64,000 bases of DNA. It comes from Brachybacterium equifaecis. GTDB taxonomy: Bacteria; Actinomycetota; Actinomycetes; Actinomycetales; Dermabacteraceae. Positions 9,491-17,559 of the stretch are shown here, piece after piece. The notes beneath the pieces were generated by a model, which made no database searches, had not been told where the DNA came from, and saw nothing but the letters and a program-made list of their open reading frames with translations. The stretch covers positions 310,001 through 374,000 of the forward strand of contig NZ_JAKNCJ010000002.1 of assembly GCF_023509525.1 (NCBI RefSeq), in the 5' to 3' direction. Both the position numbers and the translations under genes were made by a program. Positions within the stretch are counted from its first letter, which is position 1. The number at the start of each line of letters is the position of its first letter.

Positions 9491-10063
9491 ATGAGCACTC
9501 CCCCGTCGCCTGCCGACCTGTTCCGGACCCTCAACGGGCTGCCCGAATGGTCATGGCCGGTCCGCCCCGAGACCCCTGCCGACGCGCCGGCGATCCACGC
9601 GGTGAACGCTGCCGCCTTCCCGACCGCGGACGAGGCGGATCTCGTCGAGGCGCTGAGGACGGATCCGTCCGCCTGGATCGAGGGTCTGTCGTGGGTCGCG
9701 ACCGACGGCGACGCCGTCGTCGCGCACGCGCTGATCACGCGGTGCCGCGTGGGCGAGGAGCCCGCCCTCGCACTCGCGCCGTGCGCCGTCGAGCCGGAAT
9801 ACCAGGGACTGGGTGCCGGGTCCGCCGTGATCCGCGCGGCGCTCGAGGCGGCGCGGGAGCGCGCGGCTGAGGGCGGAGAGAACCTCGTCCTCGTGCTCGG
9901 CCACCACGACTACTACCCGCGCTTCGGCTTCACGCCGGCCTCTCAGATCGGCGTCACCGCCCCGTTCGACGTGCCCGACGAGGCCATGATGGCACTCGCT
10001 CTGGATCCCTCGCGGCCGACTCCGCGCGGGGTCATCCGGTACCCGGAGGCGTTCGGGGTGTGA
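9491..10063 (+). CDS. GNAT family N-acetyltransferase (YhbS-like)
   Basis: A 190-residue acetyl-CoA-dependent transferase. The acetyl-CoA binding motif A is visible as LAPCAVEPEYQGLGAGSAVIRAALEAA. It is followed by the YhbS-type segment VLGHHDYYPRFGF. A good ribosome site (GAGGAG) precedes ATG 9491. Substrate unknown. Confidence 0.87.
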   Translation: MSTPPSPADLFRTLNGLPEWSWPVRPETPADAPAIHAVNAAAFPTADEADLVEALRTDPSAWIEGLSWVATDGDAVVAHALITRCRVGEEPALALAPCAVEPEYQGLGAGSAVIRAALEAARERAAEGGENLVLVLGHHDYYPRFGFTPASQIGVTAPFDVPDEAMMALALDPSRPTPRGVIRYPEAFGV

Positions 10064-10212
10064 GGGTTCGGAACGGGGCCCGACTCGCGCTCCTGCACCA
10101 GCACGGCGCGGTCCGTCTCCCTTCGCGGGTTCCGACAGGGGCATTGCCGAATGTCAGACGCGTGAGCGAGTATGTGCAGGAATCGACCCACCGTCCCCGA
10201 AGGAGCCCCACC

Positions 10213-10710
10213 ATGCCCCTCTCTGATATCGAGATCATCGACTTCCCCGGCTTCCCGACCGCCGTCGTGCGCTTCGCCGACCACCCGATGGACCAGATGC
10301 ACGTCGCGATGGATTCCGCGTTCGGCGCGCTGATGCAAGCCATCGGCAGCGGAGAGGTGCAGCCCTCGGGCCCCGCGTTCTCCCGCTACGAGAGCGCGCC
10401 GGGTGCGACCGCGACTTTCGAGACCGGCTTCCCGCTCGATGCTCCGCTGGCGGAGCCGGTCCGGATCGGAGAGGTCGAGATCGTGCCCTCCGAGCTGCCC
10501 GCCACGCGCCTGGCGATCGCGAAGCACCGCGGCTCCTACGACGGGCTCGGCCAGTCCTGGGAGCAGTTCCTCCTCGCGGTGCGCGAGCAGGGCCTCACGC
10601 CCGGGTACCCGTTCTGGGAGGCCTACGACACCCAGCCCACCCCCGAGATGGACCCCGCGGATCTGGTGACGGGGCTGGCGGTGCCGGTAAGTGGGCACGA
10701 CGAGTACTGA
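10213..10710 (+). CDS. GyrI-like / effector-binding domain protein
   Basis: A 165-residue single-domain protein of the GyrI-like small-molecule-binding superfamily. The features IIDFPGFPTAVVRF at the N-terminus, SRYESAPG in the middle, and RLAIAKHRGSYDGLGQSWEQFL near residue 105 are typical. Members bind hydrophobic or cationic ligands, and no DNA-binding domain is attached here. AAGGAG lies upstream of ATG 10213, so the longer in-frame extension toward 10060 is probably not translated. Ligand unknown. Confidence 0.82.
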   Translation: MPLSDIEIIDFPGFPTAVVRFADHPMDQMHVAMDSAFGALMQAIGSGEVQPSGPAFSRYESAPGATATFETGFPLDAPLAEPVRIGEVEIVPSELPATRLAIAKHRGSYDGLGQSWEQFLLAVREQGLTPGYPFWEAYDTQPTPEMDPADLVTGLAVPVSGHDEY

Positions 10711-10741
10711 GCTGAAGGCGCACCCCCCCTTCATGGACTCA

Positions 10742-10761
10742 ATGACGAGAATGCTCGTCAT
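10742..10761. promoter_or_regulatory. palindrome upstream of hipB, candidate autoregulatory operator
   Basis: AATGACGAG and CTCGTCATT form perfect 9-bp arms around a short spacer, 48 bp before the hipB start. HipB proteins bind palindromes in their own promoter, which makes this the natural candidate. Confidence 0.6.
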
Positions 10762-10809
10762 TAAGGATAGTTGCGGCTGCTAGACTCGCCATTGACTCCA
10801 GGAGGCAGA

Positions 10810-11097
10810 ATGGGCGGCTACCGCATCGACCCGCAGCTCACCGCCTTCGGCGAGCATCTGCACAGCTGGCGCATGGTCCTGGGGCTGACGAGCCAGCAGG
10901 TCTCCGAGCGGGCCGGCATCACGCGGGACACCCTCAGACGGATTGAGGCGGGAGATCCCGGGGTGGGGTTCGGCAAGGTCGCGCAGGTGCTGCGCGCCCT
11001 GGGGCAGCTCGATGCTGTCGTCCAGGCCGCCGACCCCCTGACCACCGACATCGGCCGGCTCCGCGCCGACCGCCTCAACCGGAAGCGCGCGCGATGA
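10810..11097 (+). CDS. HipB-like XRE antitoxin/regulator
   Basis: A 95-residue helix-turn-helix protein (MVLGLTSQQVSERAGITRDTLRRIEAG) with a basic C-terminal tail. AGGAGG precedes ATG 10810. Its stop overlaps the hipA start (ATGA), the usual hipBA arrangement in which HipB neutralises HipA and represses the operon. A direct-repeat-rich AT stretch (ATGACGAGAATGCTCGTCATT, read as an inverted repeat around 10742-10761) lies 50 bp upstream and may be the operator. HipB is intact although its partner gene is split by the island. Confidence 0.88.
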   Translation: MGGYRIDPQLTAFGEHLHSWRMVLGLTSQQVSERAGITRDTLRRIEAGDPGVGFGKVAQVLRALGQLDAVVQAADPLTTDIGRLRADRLNRKRAR

Positions 11098-11654
11098 CCA
11101 GCCTCGAGGTGTTCTGGGACCATGACGGCACTCCTGTACCGGTGGGCCAAGCCCATGTCACGAGGACTCGCGGGCGGATTTCCACCACCTTCATCTACGA
11201 CCCCGGCTATCTCGCCGGCGGCGGCGCGAGCATCGACCCCGCCCTGCCGCTCGTCGGCGGCGCCCAGCACCAGCAGGGCCTGATCCGCGCATTCGCCGAC
11301 AGCGCTCCGGACCGCTGGGGCCGCAATCTTCTCGAGAAGGCTGAGCGGCTCCATGCCCGCGAAGAGGAGCGCGCCCCTCGCCGCCTCGACGACGTGGACT
11401 TCCTCCTCGGCGTCAGCGACGACACCCGGCAAGGAGCTCTGAGGTTCCGCGTCTCCGACGGTGCGACCACGGGCGAGCTCACCGGCCCTCCGTCTCAGGT
11501 CCCGCAGCTCATCTCCCTGCCCGAGCTCCTGCACGCCGCCGATGAGCTCGACAGAGACCAGGGTTCGGCCGACGCCGTGAAGCAGCTGCTCGACACGGGC
11601 ACCACCGGACTGGGCGGTGCGCGCCCCAAGGCTTCCGTTCTGCTCGACGACGAC
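11094..11654 (+). pseudogene. hipA 5' part, interrupted by genomic island
   Basis: The first 187 codons encode the N-terminal part of a HipA-family Ser/Thr kinase toxin. They include the HipA N1-type segment (GGAQHQQGLIRAFADSAPDRWGRNLLEKAE) and the glycine-rich GTTGLGGARPKASVLLDDD. Similarity stops after the triple Asp ending at 11654. The frame then runs on through unrelated sequence to 11834. The missing 3' part begins at 29114 (RPLALAKFPHTSDRWDVMAWE) and rejoins in frame, giving a normal protein of about 416 residues. The toxin is therefore almost certainly inactive in this genome. Confidence 0.9.
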
Positions 11655-11795
11655 TTACCGGGGGTCGGCATCGTTCGGTTGAGAATTACTCTCCGCCGAG
11701 CCGCGCACAGCGGTGAACGCAGCTCGTGGCGACGTTGCAGTCTGCGTGCACCGCCGAGGGGCATCCCGGCGGGCACCCGTGTCCTAAACGACCAG

Positions 11796-12000
11796 TTACG
11801 GGATTGTCGTCTTCCTCGGGACGGTGGCAGGTAGGAGGCGGACGAGGACGATCATGGCGATGAGTTCGACGAGAGTCTGAGTAACCACTGCGCGTGGTGC
11901 GATCGCCAGGGCATCGGGAAGCGATAGCGCGAGCGGGAGGACCATCTGTGAGTTGCGGGTGGCGGCTGAGAACATCACTGCCCGCGTCAAGGCGGTACCG
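11796..12000 (-). pseudogene. truncated C-terminus of ACR3-like arsenite exporter
   Basis: The minus strand encodes about 68 residues (ALTRAVMFSAATRNSQMVLP..., ending TVPRKTTIP) that align with the last quarter of the complete ACR3-like protein at 27171-28187 (RRAVVFSGATRNSLVVLP). Upstream of base 12000 the similarity ends in the control region of the cmtR gene. The two copies differ too much to be a recent duplication. It is a remnant of an older arsenic gene at the island edge. Confidence 0.75.
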
Positions 12001-12024
12001 CTGGCGGCAGCCGCAGCTGTATGG

Positions 12025-12040
12025 TCAGTGCATGCTGACT
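12025..12040. promoter_or_regulatory. cmtR operator over the start codon, copy 1
   Basis: TCAGTGCATGCTGACT contains an imperfect inverted repeat (TCAG...CTGA) and the ATG of the gene. The identical 16-mer overlaps the start of the second cmtR at 23964-23979, although the surrounding sequences differ. This strongly suggests a shared operator for the two sensors. Confidence 0.7.
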
Positions 12041-12412
12041 AAAGCTTCGCGCCTCGAGGTCATGAATCGTCTCGGCCGTGCCATGGCCGACCCAACCCGG
12101 TCCCGCATCCTGCTGTCGATCCTCGACCATCCCGGCTATACCGCCGTACTGGCGGAAGAGCTGTCGCTGACCCGTACCAACGTGTCCAATCACCTCTCCT
12201 GCCTGCGCGGCTGTGGCATCGTGGTCGCTTCCCCCGAGGGGCGGTGCACGCGCTACGAGATCGCCGACGCGCATCTGACCAAGGCGCTCTCAGGGCTGGT
12301 CGAGACTGTGCTGGCGGTCGATGATGGCCGTCCGTGCACCGACGAGGACTGCGGCATCCCGCTGTGCTGCGATGCCTCCGTCGAGGTGCGTTCCAAGGCG
12401 GGCACGCGATGA
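12032..12412 (+). CDS. cmtR: CmtR-type ArsR/SmtB metal sensor, copy 1
   Basis: A 126-residue winged-helix repressor. Cys57, Cys61 and Cys102 fall exactly at the positions used for Cd/Pb binding in Mycobacterium tuberculosis CmtR. The recognition helix reads LSLTRTNVSNHLSCLRGCG. Extra cysteines at 72, 107, 112 and 113 could widen metal binding. Metal binding should release the protein from an operator overlapping the start codon and induce the downstream operon. The stop overlaps the ATPase start (ATGA). An in-frame extension upstream to 11894 runs through the ACR3 remnant and is not credible. Confidence 0.93.
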   Translation: MLTKASRLEVMNRLGRAMADPTRSRILLSILDHPGYTAVLAEELSLTRTNVSNHLSCLRGCGIVVASPEGRCTRYEIADAHLTKALSGLVETVLAVDDGRPCTDEDCGIPLCCDASVEVRSKAGTR

Positions 12413-14451
12413 GCGACGAATGCTGCGGCCCCGAGAAGCCCGCACCGCCCGTGGCCCCAGTGGTGGAGGATGCATGTTGCGGAAGTAGCGGCCTGACGGA
12501 TCCGCCGGAGGCACTCGAGCTCGAACAGCTCTCACCGTGGTGGCACGATCGCGCGCTGCTGCTGCCGATCACCTCTGGTGTCTTGTGGGTGCTGGGGCTC
12601 TTGACGGGATGGGCAGGACTCAATACAGCCGGTCTCGCGGCCCACGTTCTCGCCCTGCTGGCCGGGGCCTGGACGTTCGTCCCCGGCACTCTGCGTCGCC
12701 TAGTGCAGGGCCGTGGACGCGGTCGGCTTGGCGTCGGCCTGCTGATGACCATTGCCGCGCTCGGTGCGGTGCTGTTAGGGCACTTCGGTGAAGCCGCGGC
12801 CTTGGCGTTCTTGTTCTCTCTGGCGGAGGCGTTGGAGGACCGGTCGATGGATCGCGCGAAGCAAGGCCTGCGGGCGCTGCTTGCCCTCATCCCCGAGACT
12901 GCCCGCGTTTCACGTCCGGGCGGGCCGCAGACCATCGCGGCCGGAGAGGTCCGCACCGAGGACGTGCTCCTGCTCGGTGCGGGCGACAAGGTTGCCACGG
13001 ACGGTGTGATCCTCTCTGGGCGCTCCTGGATGAATACTTCGGCGATCACCGGCGAGTCCATACCGGTCGAGGTCGGCCCCGGAGACGAGGTGCATGCGGG
13101 CTCCGTCAACGGCTCGGGCTCGCTAGCGCTACGCGCTACTGCTGATGGTCGGGACAATTCACTGACCCAGATCGTGCGCTTGGTCGAGCAGGCCCATGCC
13201 GCCAAGGGTGAACGTGCCCGCCTCGCTGATCGCATTGCCCGTCCCCTCGTCCCGGTGGTGCTGATCGTCGCCGCACTGGTCGCACTCATTGGCGTCCTCA
13301 CCGGAGACCCGGCAACTTGGACCGAGCGCGCCCTGGTGGTGCTCGTCGCCGCGTCGCCCTGCGCGTTAGCCATCGCTGTGCCGGTGACGGTCATCTCTTC
13401 GATCGGCTCCGCGAGCAAGCTCGGCGTGGTCATCAAGTCCGGCGCCGCCTTCGAACAGCTGGGGGCGATCCGCACTGTGGCTCTGGACAAGACCGGGACG
13501 CTCACCCGTAACGAACCCCGCGTCGTGGACGTCGCCACAAGTGAAGGCCGCAGCCGCGAGGAGGTCCTCGCGGCGGCCGCTGCTCTCGAGTCCGCCAGCG
13601 CCCATCCCCTCGCCGCCGCAGTCCTCGCCGCAACGGATGCCGCGGTGGACGCTGACGACGTCCAGGAAGTCCCCGGATACGGCATCACCGGAAGCATCCA
13701 TGGCCGGGTGATCCGCGTGGGAAGTCCCCGCTGGATCTCCCCTGGCCAATTCGGGAACCGCACCCACGAGATGGCATCGCGTGGCATGAGCGTCGTCATG
13801 GTCGAGGAGGACAGCCATGTGATCGGCGCTGTCGGCATCCGCGACGAGCTGCGTCCCGAGGCGGCCGCGACGGTGGCTGCATTGCATGCCCAAGGCATCC
13901 GCACCGTCATGCTTACCGGCGACAACGCCCTGACCGCCCACGCAATCGCGGCAGAGGCCGGCATCGAGGAAGTCCATGCCGAGCAGCTGCCCGCTGACAA
14001 GGCCGCCTACGTCCGTCGCCTCTCGGAGCAGGCTCCGACCGCGATGATCGGAGACGGCATCAACGACGCGCCGGCCCTCGCGTCAGCGACGGTGGGCATC
14101 GCGATGGGAGCGACCGGCACGGCAGCAGCAGTCGAGTCGGCCGACGTCGCCTTCACCGGCACTGATCTGCGGCAGATCCCTGCCGCATTGGCTCATGCTC
14201 GCCGGGGTCACCGCATCATGACTGGGAACATCGTCCTCGCGCTGGCGATCATCGTGGTGCTGTTCCCACTAGCACTGTTCGGGGTGCTGGGTCTGGCCGC
14301 GGTGGTGCTCGTGCACGAGGTCGCCGAGGTCGTGGTGATCGCCAATGGCATGCGGGCCGCACGCACTCCAGGGGTAGGCGCGCAGGAGCCGTCCAGTCCG
14401 GTCGGGCAGGATCTGCGTGAGACGTCAACTGTCGGAAGGCCCGTTGCATGA
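12409..14451 (+). CDS. P1B-type heavy-metal ATPase (Cd/Pb/Zn exporter, CadA/CtpG-like)
   Basis: A 680-residue membrane pump. Transport motif SPC at residues 316-318 (AASPCALAIAVPV), phosphorylation motif DKTGTLT at 360, TGES in the actuator domain, the HP locus SAHPLAAA and the hinge GDGINDAPAL. There is no ferredoxin-like metal-binding domain. Instead the N-terminus has two short Cys pairs (CCGPEKP and CCGSSG). An SPC motif with CmtR control indicates Cd2+, Pb2+ or Zn2+ efflux. It overlaps cmtR and the following DsbA gene by four bases each, so expression is tightly coupled. Confidence 0.93.
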   Translation: MSDECCGPEKPAPPVAPVVEDACCGSSGLTDPPEALELEQLSPWWHDRALLLPITSGVLWVLGLLTGWAGLNTAGLAAHVLALLAGAWTFVPGTLRRLVQGRGRGRLGVGLLMTIAALGAVLLGHFGEAAALAFLFSLAEALEDRSMDRAKQGLRALLALIPETARVSRPGGPQTIAAGEVRTEDVLLLGAGDKVATDGVILSGRSWMNTSAITGESIPVEVGPGDEVHAGSVNGSGSLALRATADGRDNSLTQIVRLVEQAHAAKGERARLADRIARPLVPVVLIVAALVALIGVLTGDPATWTERALVVLVAASPCALAIAVPVTVISSIGSASKLGVVIKSGAAFEQLGAIRTVALDKTGTLTRNEPRVVDVATSEGRSREEVLAAAAALESASAHPLAAAVLAATDAAVDADDVQEVPGYGITGSIHGRVIRVGSPRWISPGQFGNRTHEMASRGMSVVMVEEDSHVIGAVGIRDELRPEAAATVAALHAQGIRTVMLTGDNALTAHAIAAEAGIEEVHAEQLPADKAAYVRRLSEQAPTAMIGDGINDAPALASATVGIAMGATGTAAAVESADVAFTGTDLRQIPAALAHARRGHRIMTGNIVLALAIIVVLFPLALFGVLGLAAVVLVHEVAEVVVIANGMRAARTPGVGAQEPSSPVGQDLRETSTVGRPVA

Positions 14452-15095
14452 GCAGGAGCACGAAATTCACTCTCGGACTGATCGCAGTGGCTGCGCTGGT
14501 CCTCGCCGGGTTCATCATCTTCCTCGACCCCGATGAGCAGGAATCGGCGCCGGCCGAGGACACGGGATCCGCGTCGGCCCAGCTCGTGCGAGAAGACAGT
14601 CCCCGGCTGTCCGAAGGTGGCGATGCCGTCTTCGTGGAGTACCTGGACTTCGAATGTGAGGCGTGTCTGTCCCTGTACCCCACGATCGAGGAGATTCGCG
14701 CCGAGTACGGCGACCGCGTGACCTTTGTGGTGCGGTACCTGCCGTTGCACGGAAATTCTGTCGAAGCCGCCAAGGCGGCTGAGGCCGCCGGAGAGCAGGG
14801 CGAGTTCGAAGCCATGTACAAGGCGCTGTTCGAGAATTCCGCCGAGTGGAGTCACCAGGAGACCTCGCAGCGGGAGGCGTTCTTCGGGTACGCCGAGGAG
14901 CTCGGGCTCGACATGGAACGCTTCGAGCAAGTCTATGACGATCCGGCCACCCTCGAACGCATCGAGCAGAGTGCTGCCGACGCGGAGGCGCTCGGCGTGA
15001 CCAGCACTCCCACCTTCTTCGTCGACGGGGAGCGCCTGGAGCCCACCCGCGTCGAGGACCTCACGGATCCTCTCGATGCCGCACTTGAAGGCTGA
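14448..15095 (+). CDS. DsbA-family thiol-disulfide oxidoreductase, membrane-anchored
   Basis: A 215-residue protein with one N-terminal helix (residues 8-25) and an extracytoplasmic thioredoxin-fold domain. The active site is C70-E-A-C73 within EYLDFECEACLSLYP, and the cis-Pro loop is GVTSTPTFFVDG. It oxidises cysteine pairs in exported proteins. Its start overlaps the P-type ATPase stop (ATGA), and its end overlaps the VKOR gene by 20 bp. VKOR is the expected re-oxidant. Confidence 0.92.
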   Translation: MSRSTKFTLGLIAVAALVLAGFIIFLDPDEQESAPAEDTGSASAQLVREDSPRLSEGGDAVFVEYLDFECEACLSLYPTIEEIRAEYGDRVTFVVRYLPLHGNSVEAAKAAEAAGEQGEFEAMYKALFENSAEWSHQETSQREAFFGYAEELGLDMERFEQVYDDPATLERIEQSAADAEALGVTSTPTFFVDGERLEPTRVEDLTDPLDAALEG

Positions 15096-15711
15096 CGGCC
15101 CGGCCGCCGGGGAGCCTCGGGATTCGAGGGCTCCGCGCGGCCTGGGGATGCTCTTCACCGTCAGCGGCGCTATCGGCCTGGTCATGGCCGTTGTGCTGTT
15201 GGTCGAGAAGATTGCTCTGATCGAGGACCCCAGCTACGTCCCCTCGTGCAGTCTCAATCCGGTGCTTTCCTGCGGCTCCGTGATGGACACCCCGCAGGCC
15301 TCAGCCTTCGGCATCCCCAACCCGATCCTCGGCATCGCCGGCTTCGCGGCCGTTCTCGCGCTCGGATTCGCGTTCCTCGCCGGCGCCCGTGTGGCGCGCT
15401 GGATGAGTGTGCTCATCCAGGCAGGCGTGACCTTTGCGGTGCTCTTCGTGCAGTGGCTGATCGGGCAGAGCCTGTACGAGATCGGGGCACTGTGCCCCTA
15501 CTGCATGGTCGTGTGGGCAGTGACCATCCCGCTGTTCTGGTTCACCACGATTCACTATCTCCGCGCTCTGGCAGACAGCTCCACCCCGGCCATTCGCCGG
15601 GGTGCCCGTCTCGTAATCGAGTTCCGCATCCCGATGCTTGTGGCCTGGTACCTCGTGATCCTGGCACTCATCGCCGTGAGGTTCTGGGACTACTGGTCCA
15701 CGCTGTTCTAA
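15076..15711 (+). CDS. VKOR family integral membrane oxidoreductase
   Basis: A 211-residue vitamin K epoxide reductase homologue, the actinobacterial counterpart of DsbB. It passes electrons from DsbA to menaquinone. Loop cysteines C58 and C66 (PSCSLNPVLSCGSV) and the active site C140-P-Y-C143 in a membrane helix are present. About five hydrophobic helices are visible. ATG 15076 overlaps dsbA. A later ATG at 15148 would remove a polar leader of 24 residues and cannot be excluded. Confidence 0.92.
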   Translation: MPHLKADGPAAGEPRDSRAPRGLGMLFTVSGAIGLVMAVVLLVEKIALIEDPSYVPSCSLNPVLSCGSVMDTPQASAFGIPNPILGIAGFAAVLALGFAFLAGARVARWMSVLIQAGVTFAVLFVQWLIGQSLYEIGALCPYCMVVWAVTIPLFWFTTIHYLRALADSSTPAIRRGARLVIEFRIPMLVAWYLVILALIAVRFWDYWSTLF

Positions 15712-15778
15712 GCGCCGGAGAGCTCACATCTCCGCCCACCCACCAATCCCCTCTCGATCACCTTGAAGGAGCGAGCAC

Positions 15779-16378
15779 ATGCGCGCCCACTCCCGGCGAC
15801 GGATTCTGTACGCCACCGGTTTCTTGACCGCCACCGGTCTGTTCACTGCCTGCGGCAGCACTGATACCGGAGACCGCTACGACTCCGAGGACGCCGGATA
15901 CGTCTCCGGCAACGGCGTGACCACAGAGATCGCTCCCGCCGATCGCGCCGAACCCACAGTGTTCACCGGGACCAGCTACGAGGGCGAACGGTTCGACTCC
16001 TCAGACCACTGGGGATCGGTGCTGGTGGTCAACGTCTGGTACGCCTCCTGCCCGCCATGCCGGGTGGAGGCCCCGGATCTTCAAGCGATCCACGAGGAGT
16101 ACGCCGACCAGGGCGTGTCGTTCATCGGGATCAACGTCCGTGACTCGGCAGGTCCCGCCGGGGCCTTCGAGGAGACCTACGGGATCACGTACCCTTCGCT
16201 GCCGGACTCTGACGCAGAGATCATGTACCAGCTGCGCGGCCAAGTCGCGCCCAACGCAGTTCCCACTACTCTCGTCCTCGACCATGACGGCCGAGTCGCA
16301 GGTCGGATCTCTGGAGCGATCGACCCTTCCATCCTGAGATCGATGCTCGACGCCGTTCTCGCCGAAGGAGCCGCGTGA
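15779..16378 (+). CDS. TlpA/ResA-like thioredoxin lipoprotein
   Basis: A 199-residue exported protein with an Arg-rich signal sequence and a lipobox ending TAC (about residue 25), so it is probably lipid-anchored outside the membrane. The thioredoxin domain shows the active site C91-P-P-C94 (VNVWYASCPPCRVEAPDL) and the cis-Pro loop AVPTTLVLDHDG. ResA/TlpA proteins are reductants and usually receive electrons from CcdA, which is encoded next with a GTGA overlap. AAGGAG lies 9 bases before ATG 15779. Confidence 0.92.
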   Translation: MRAHSRRRILYATGFLTATGLFTACGSTDTGDRYDSEDAGYVSGNGVTTEIAPADRAEPTVFTGTSYEGERFDSSDHWGSVLVVNVWYASCPPCRVEAPDLQAIHEEYADQGVSFIGINVRDSAGPAGAFEETYGITYPSLPDSDAEIMYQLRGQVAPNAVPTTLVLDHDGRVAGRISGAIDPSILRSMLDAVLAEGAA

Positions 16379-17217
16379 GCATCAACGGCCTCGCGGAGAC
16401 CTTCCAGTCGATCGCCCTGTCCGGGTCCCTTCTGCTGGCCATCACCGTCGCCGCGATCGCAGGCCTGATCGCGTTCCTCTCACCGTGCGTGCTGCCCATC
16501 GTGCCGGGCTACCTCGGTTACGTCTCCGGGCTCGCCGGACAAGGACTGAAGACCACCGAGCCAACCCGGGGCACCCGTGGGAATACCGGGAGTGCGGGAC
16601 GACCGATGACCTTTTTCCGTGAGGGAACTGGAAGAATGCTGGGCGGTAGCTTGCTGTTCGTCGCGGGCTTCGCGGTGGTATTCATGGCGCTGGGCGGGTT
16701 CGCCGGCGCGATGGGATATCTCCTTCAGGCGCACGCAGTATGGATCAATCGGGTGGCGGGCATCGTCGTCATGTTCATGGGACTCATTTTCATGGGTGTG
16801 TTCCCTCGATTGACGGGAAATCTCCAGGTGTCCAGGAAACGTCCTGATGCTGGCCTTCTGGGAGCCCCATTGATGGGCTTCGTCTTCGGGCTGAGCTGGA
16901 CCCCATGTATCGGCCCCACCTACGCCGCGATCATCGCGCTCTCCCTCGATGCCGGCGCCGACGGAGCGTCCGCAGCTCGGGGCGCGACCCTGGCGCTCGC
17001 GTACTCGCTCGGACTGGGTGTTCCCTTCGTCCTCAGTGCCCTGCTGCTTGACAGGGCGATTGGCGTGAGCAGGGCACTTGCACGCCATCGCCGCCTCATC
17101 GGAGTTCTATCCGGGGCGCTACTCATGGCGATCGGCCTGCTGCTGCTCACGGGAATGTGGGCCTCATGGATGGATCAGCTGCAAGGCTCCATCGCCACGT
17201 TCCAGCCCGTCGTGTGA
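16375..17217 (+). CDS. CcdA/DsbD-type membrane thiol electron carrier
   Basis: A 280-residue membrane protein of the CcdA family. It moves reducing equivalents from cytosolic thioredoxin to TlpA-type proteins outside. The two catalytic cysteines are in IAFLSPCVLPIVPGYLGY and LSWTPCIGPTYAA. A polar loop of about 30 residues (near 60-80) separates the first helices. The GTG start at 16375 overlaps the tlpA stop. With DsbA, VKOR and TlpA it completes an oxidising and a reducing arm in one operon. Confidence 0.93.
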   Translation: MSINGLAETFQSIALSGSLLLAITVAAIAGLIAFLSPCVLPIVPGYLGYVSGLAGQGLKTTEPTRGTRGNTGSAGRPMTFFREGTGRMLGGSLLFVAGFAVVFMALGGFAGAMGYLLQAHAVWINRVAGIVVMFMGLIFMGVFPRLTGNLQVSRKRPDAGLLGAPLMGFVFGLSWTPCIGPTYAAIIALSLDAGADGASAARGATLALAYSLGLGVPFVLSALLLDRAIGVSRALARHRRLIGVLSGALLMAIGLLLLTGMWASWMDQLQGSIATFQPVV

Positions 17218-17342
17218 GCCTCACGAAGGCATTCTCTCCTGCCGATCTGCTGCCGGTGACCGACATGGGGTCCGTCCACCTCGACTGCACTCGTGACGTC
17301 TACCCCATTGCGGCATCGGCGTTTGGTAAAGAGAGGGTGTGA
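17214..17342 (+). pseudogene. short coupled reading frame, possible glyoxalase/VOC fragment
   Basis: GTG 17214 overlaps the ccdA stop in the GTGA manner used throughout this operon. The 42 codons start VSLTKAFSPADLLPVTDMGSV. The PVTDMGSVHL stretch is reminiscent of the start of glyoxalase/bleomycin-resistance (VOC) proteins, but similarity fades after about 25 residues and the frame soon ends. It could be a gene start cut off by the arrival of the downstream NlpC/P60 module, or a chance frame. Low confidence. Confidence 0.3.
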
Positions 17343-17559
17343 CCCCGGGGCCCATGTGGCGAGAGTGTTCAAGAGAAGGCGAAATCGTCGGTCGGGGTCG
17401 CACATGACGCTATTGCGAGGGTGTTTCGGTCGGTACGTTGGTTGCACCGGTGACGAGGTGCGAGATTCCTTCCCGACGCGTCCTCTGCTGTCGACGTTGC
17501 CGCGACCAAATGCCAGACGACCCCGTGGATACATGCGGGGATATTCACGGAGTACATTC
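17343..17559. other. leader upstream of NlpC/P60 gene
   Basis: 217 bases without a convincing gene. The stretch is less GC-biased than its surroundings. I searched by eye for the cyclic-di-AMP (ydaO) riboswitch that often precedes such hydrolase genes in actinobacteria and did not see its conserved blocks. Confidence 0.4.

Noticed and set aside
9943-10761. Minus-strand frame opposite the GNAT and GyrI-like genes
   Set aside because: Composition is typical of an antisense shadow and the plus-strand proteins are recognisable.
11655-11834. Continuation of the hipA frame as a natural C-terminus
   Set aside because: The 59 extra codons lack HipA similarity and run over the ACR3 remnant. The true C-terminal half is at 29114.
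17343-17559. Cyclic-di-AMP riboswitch before the NlpC/P60 gene
   Set aside because: Expected from context, but the conserved blocks of the ydaO class could not be found by eye.
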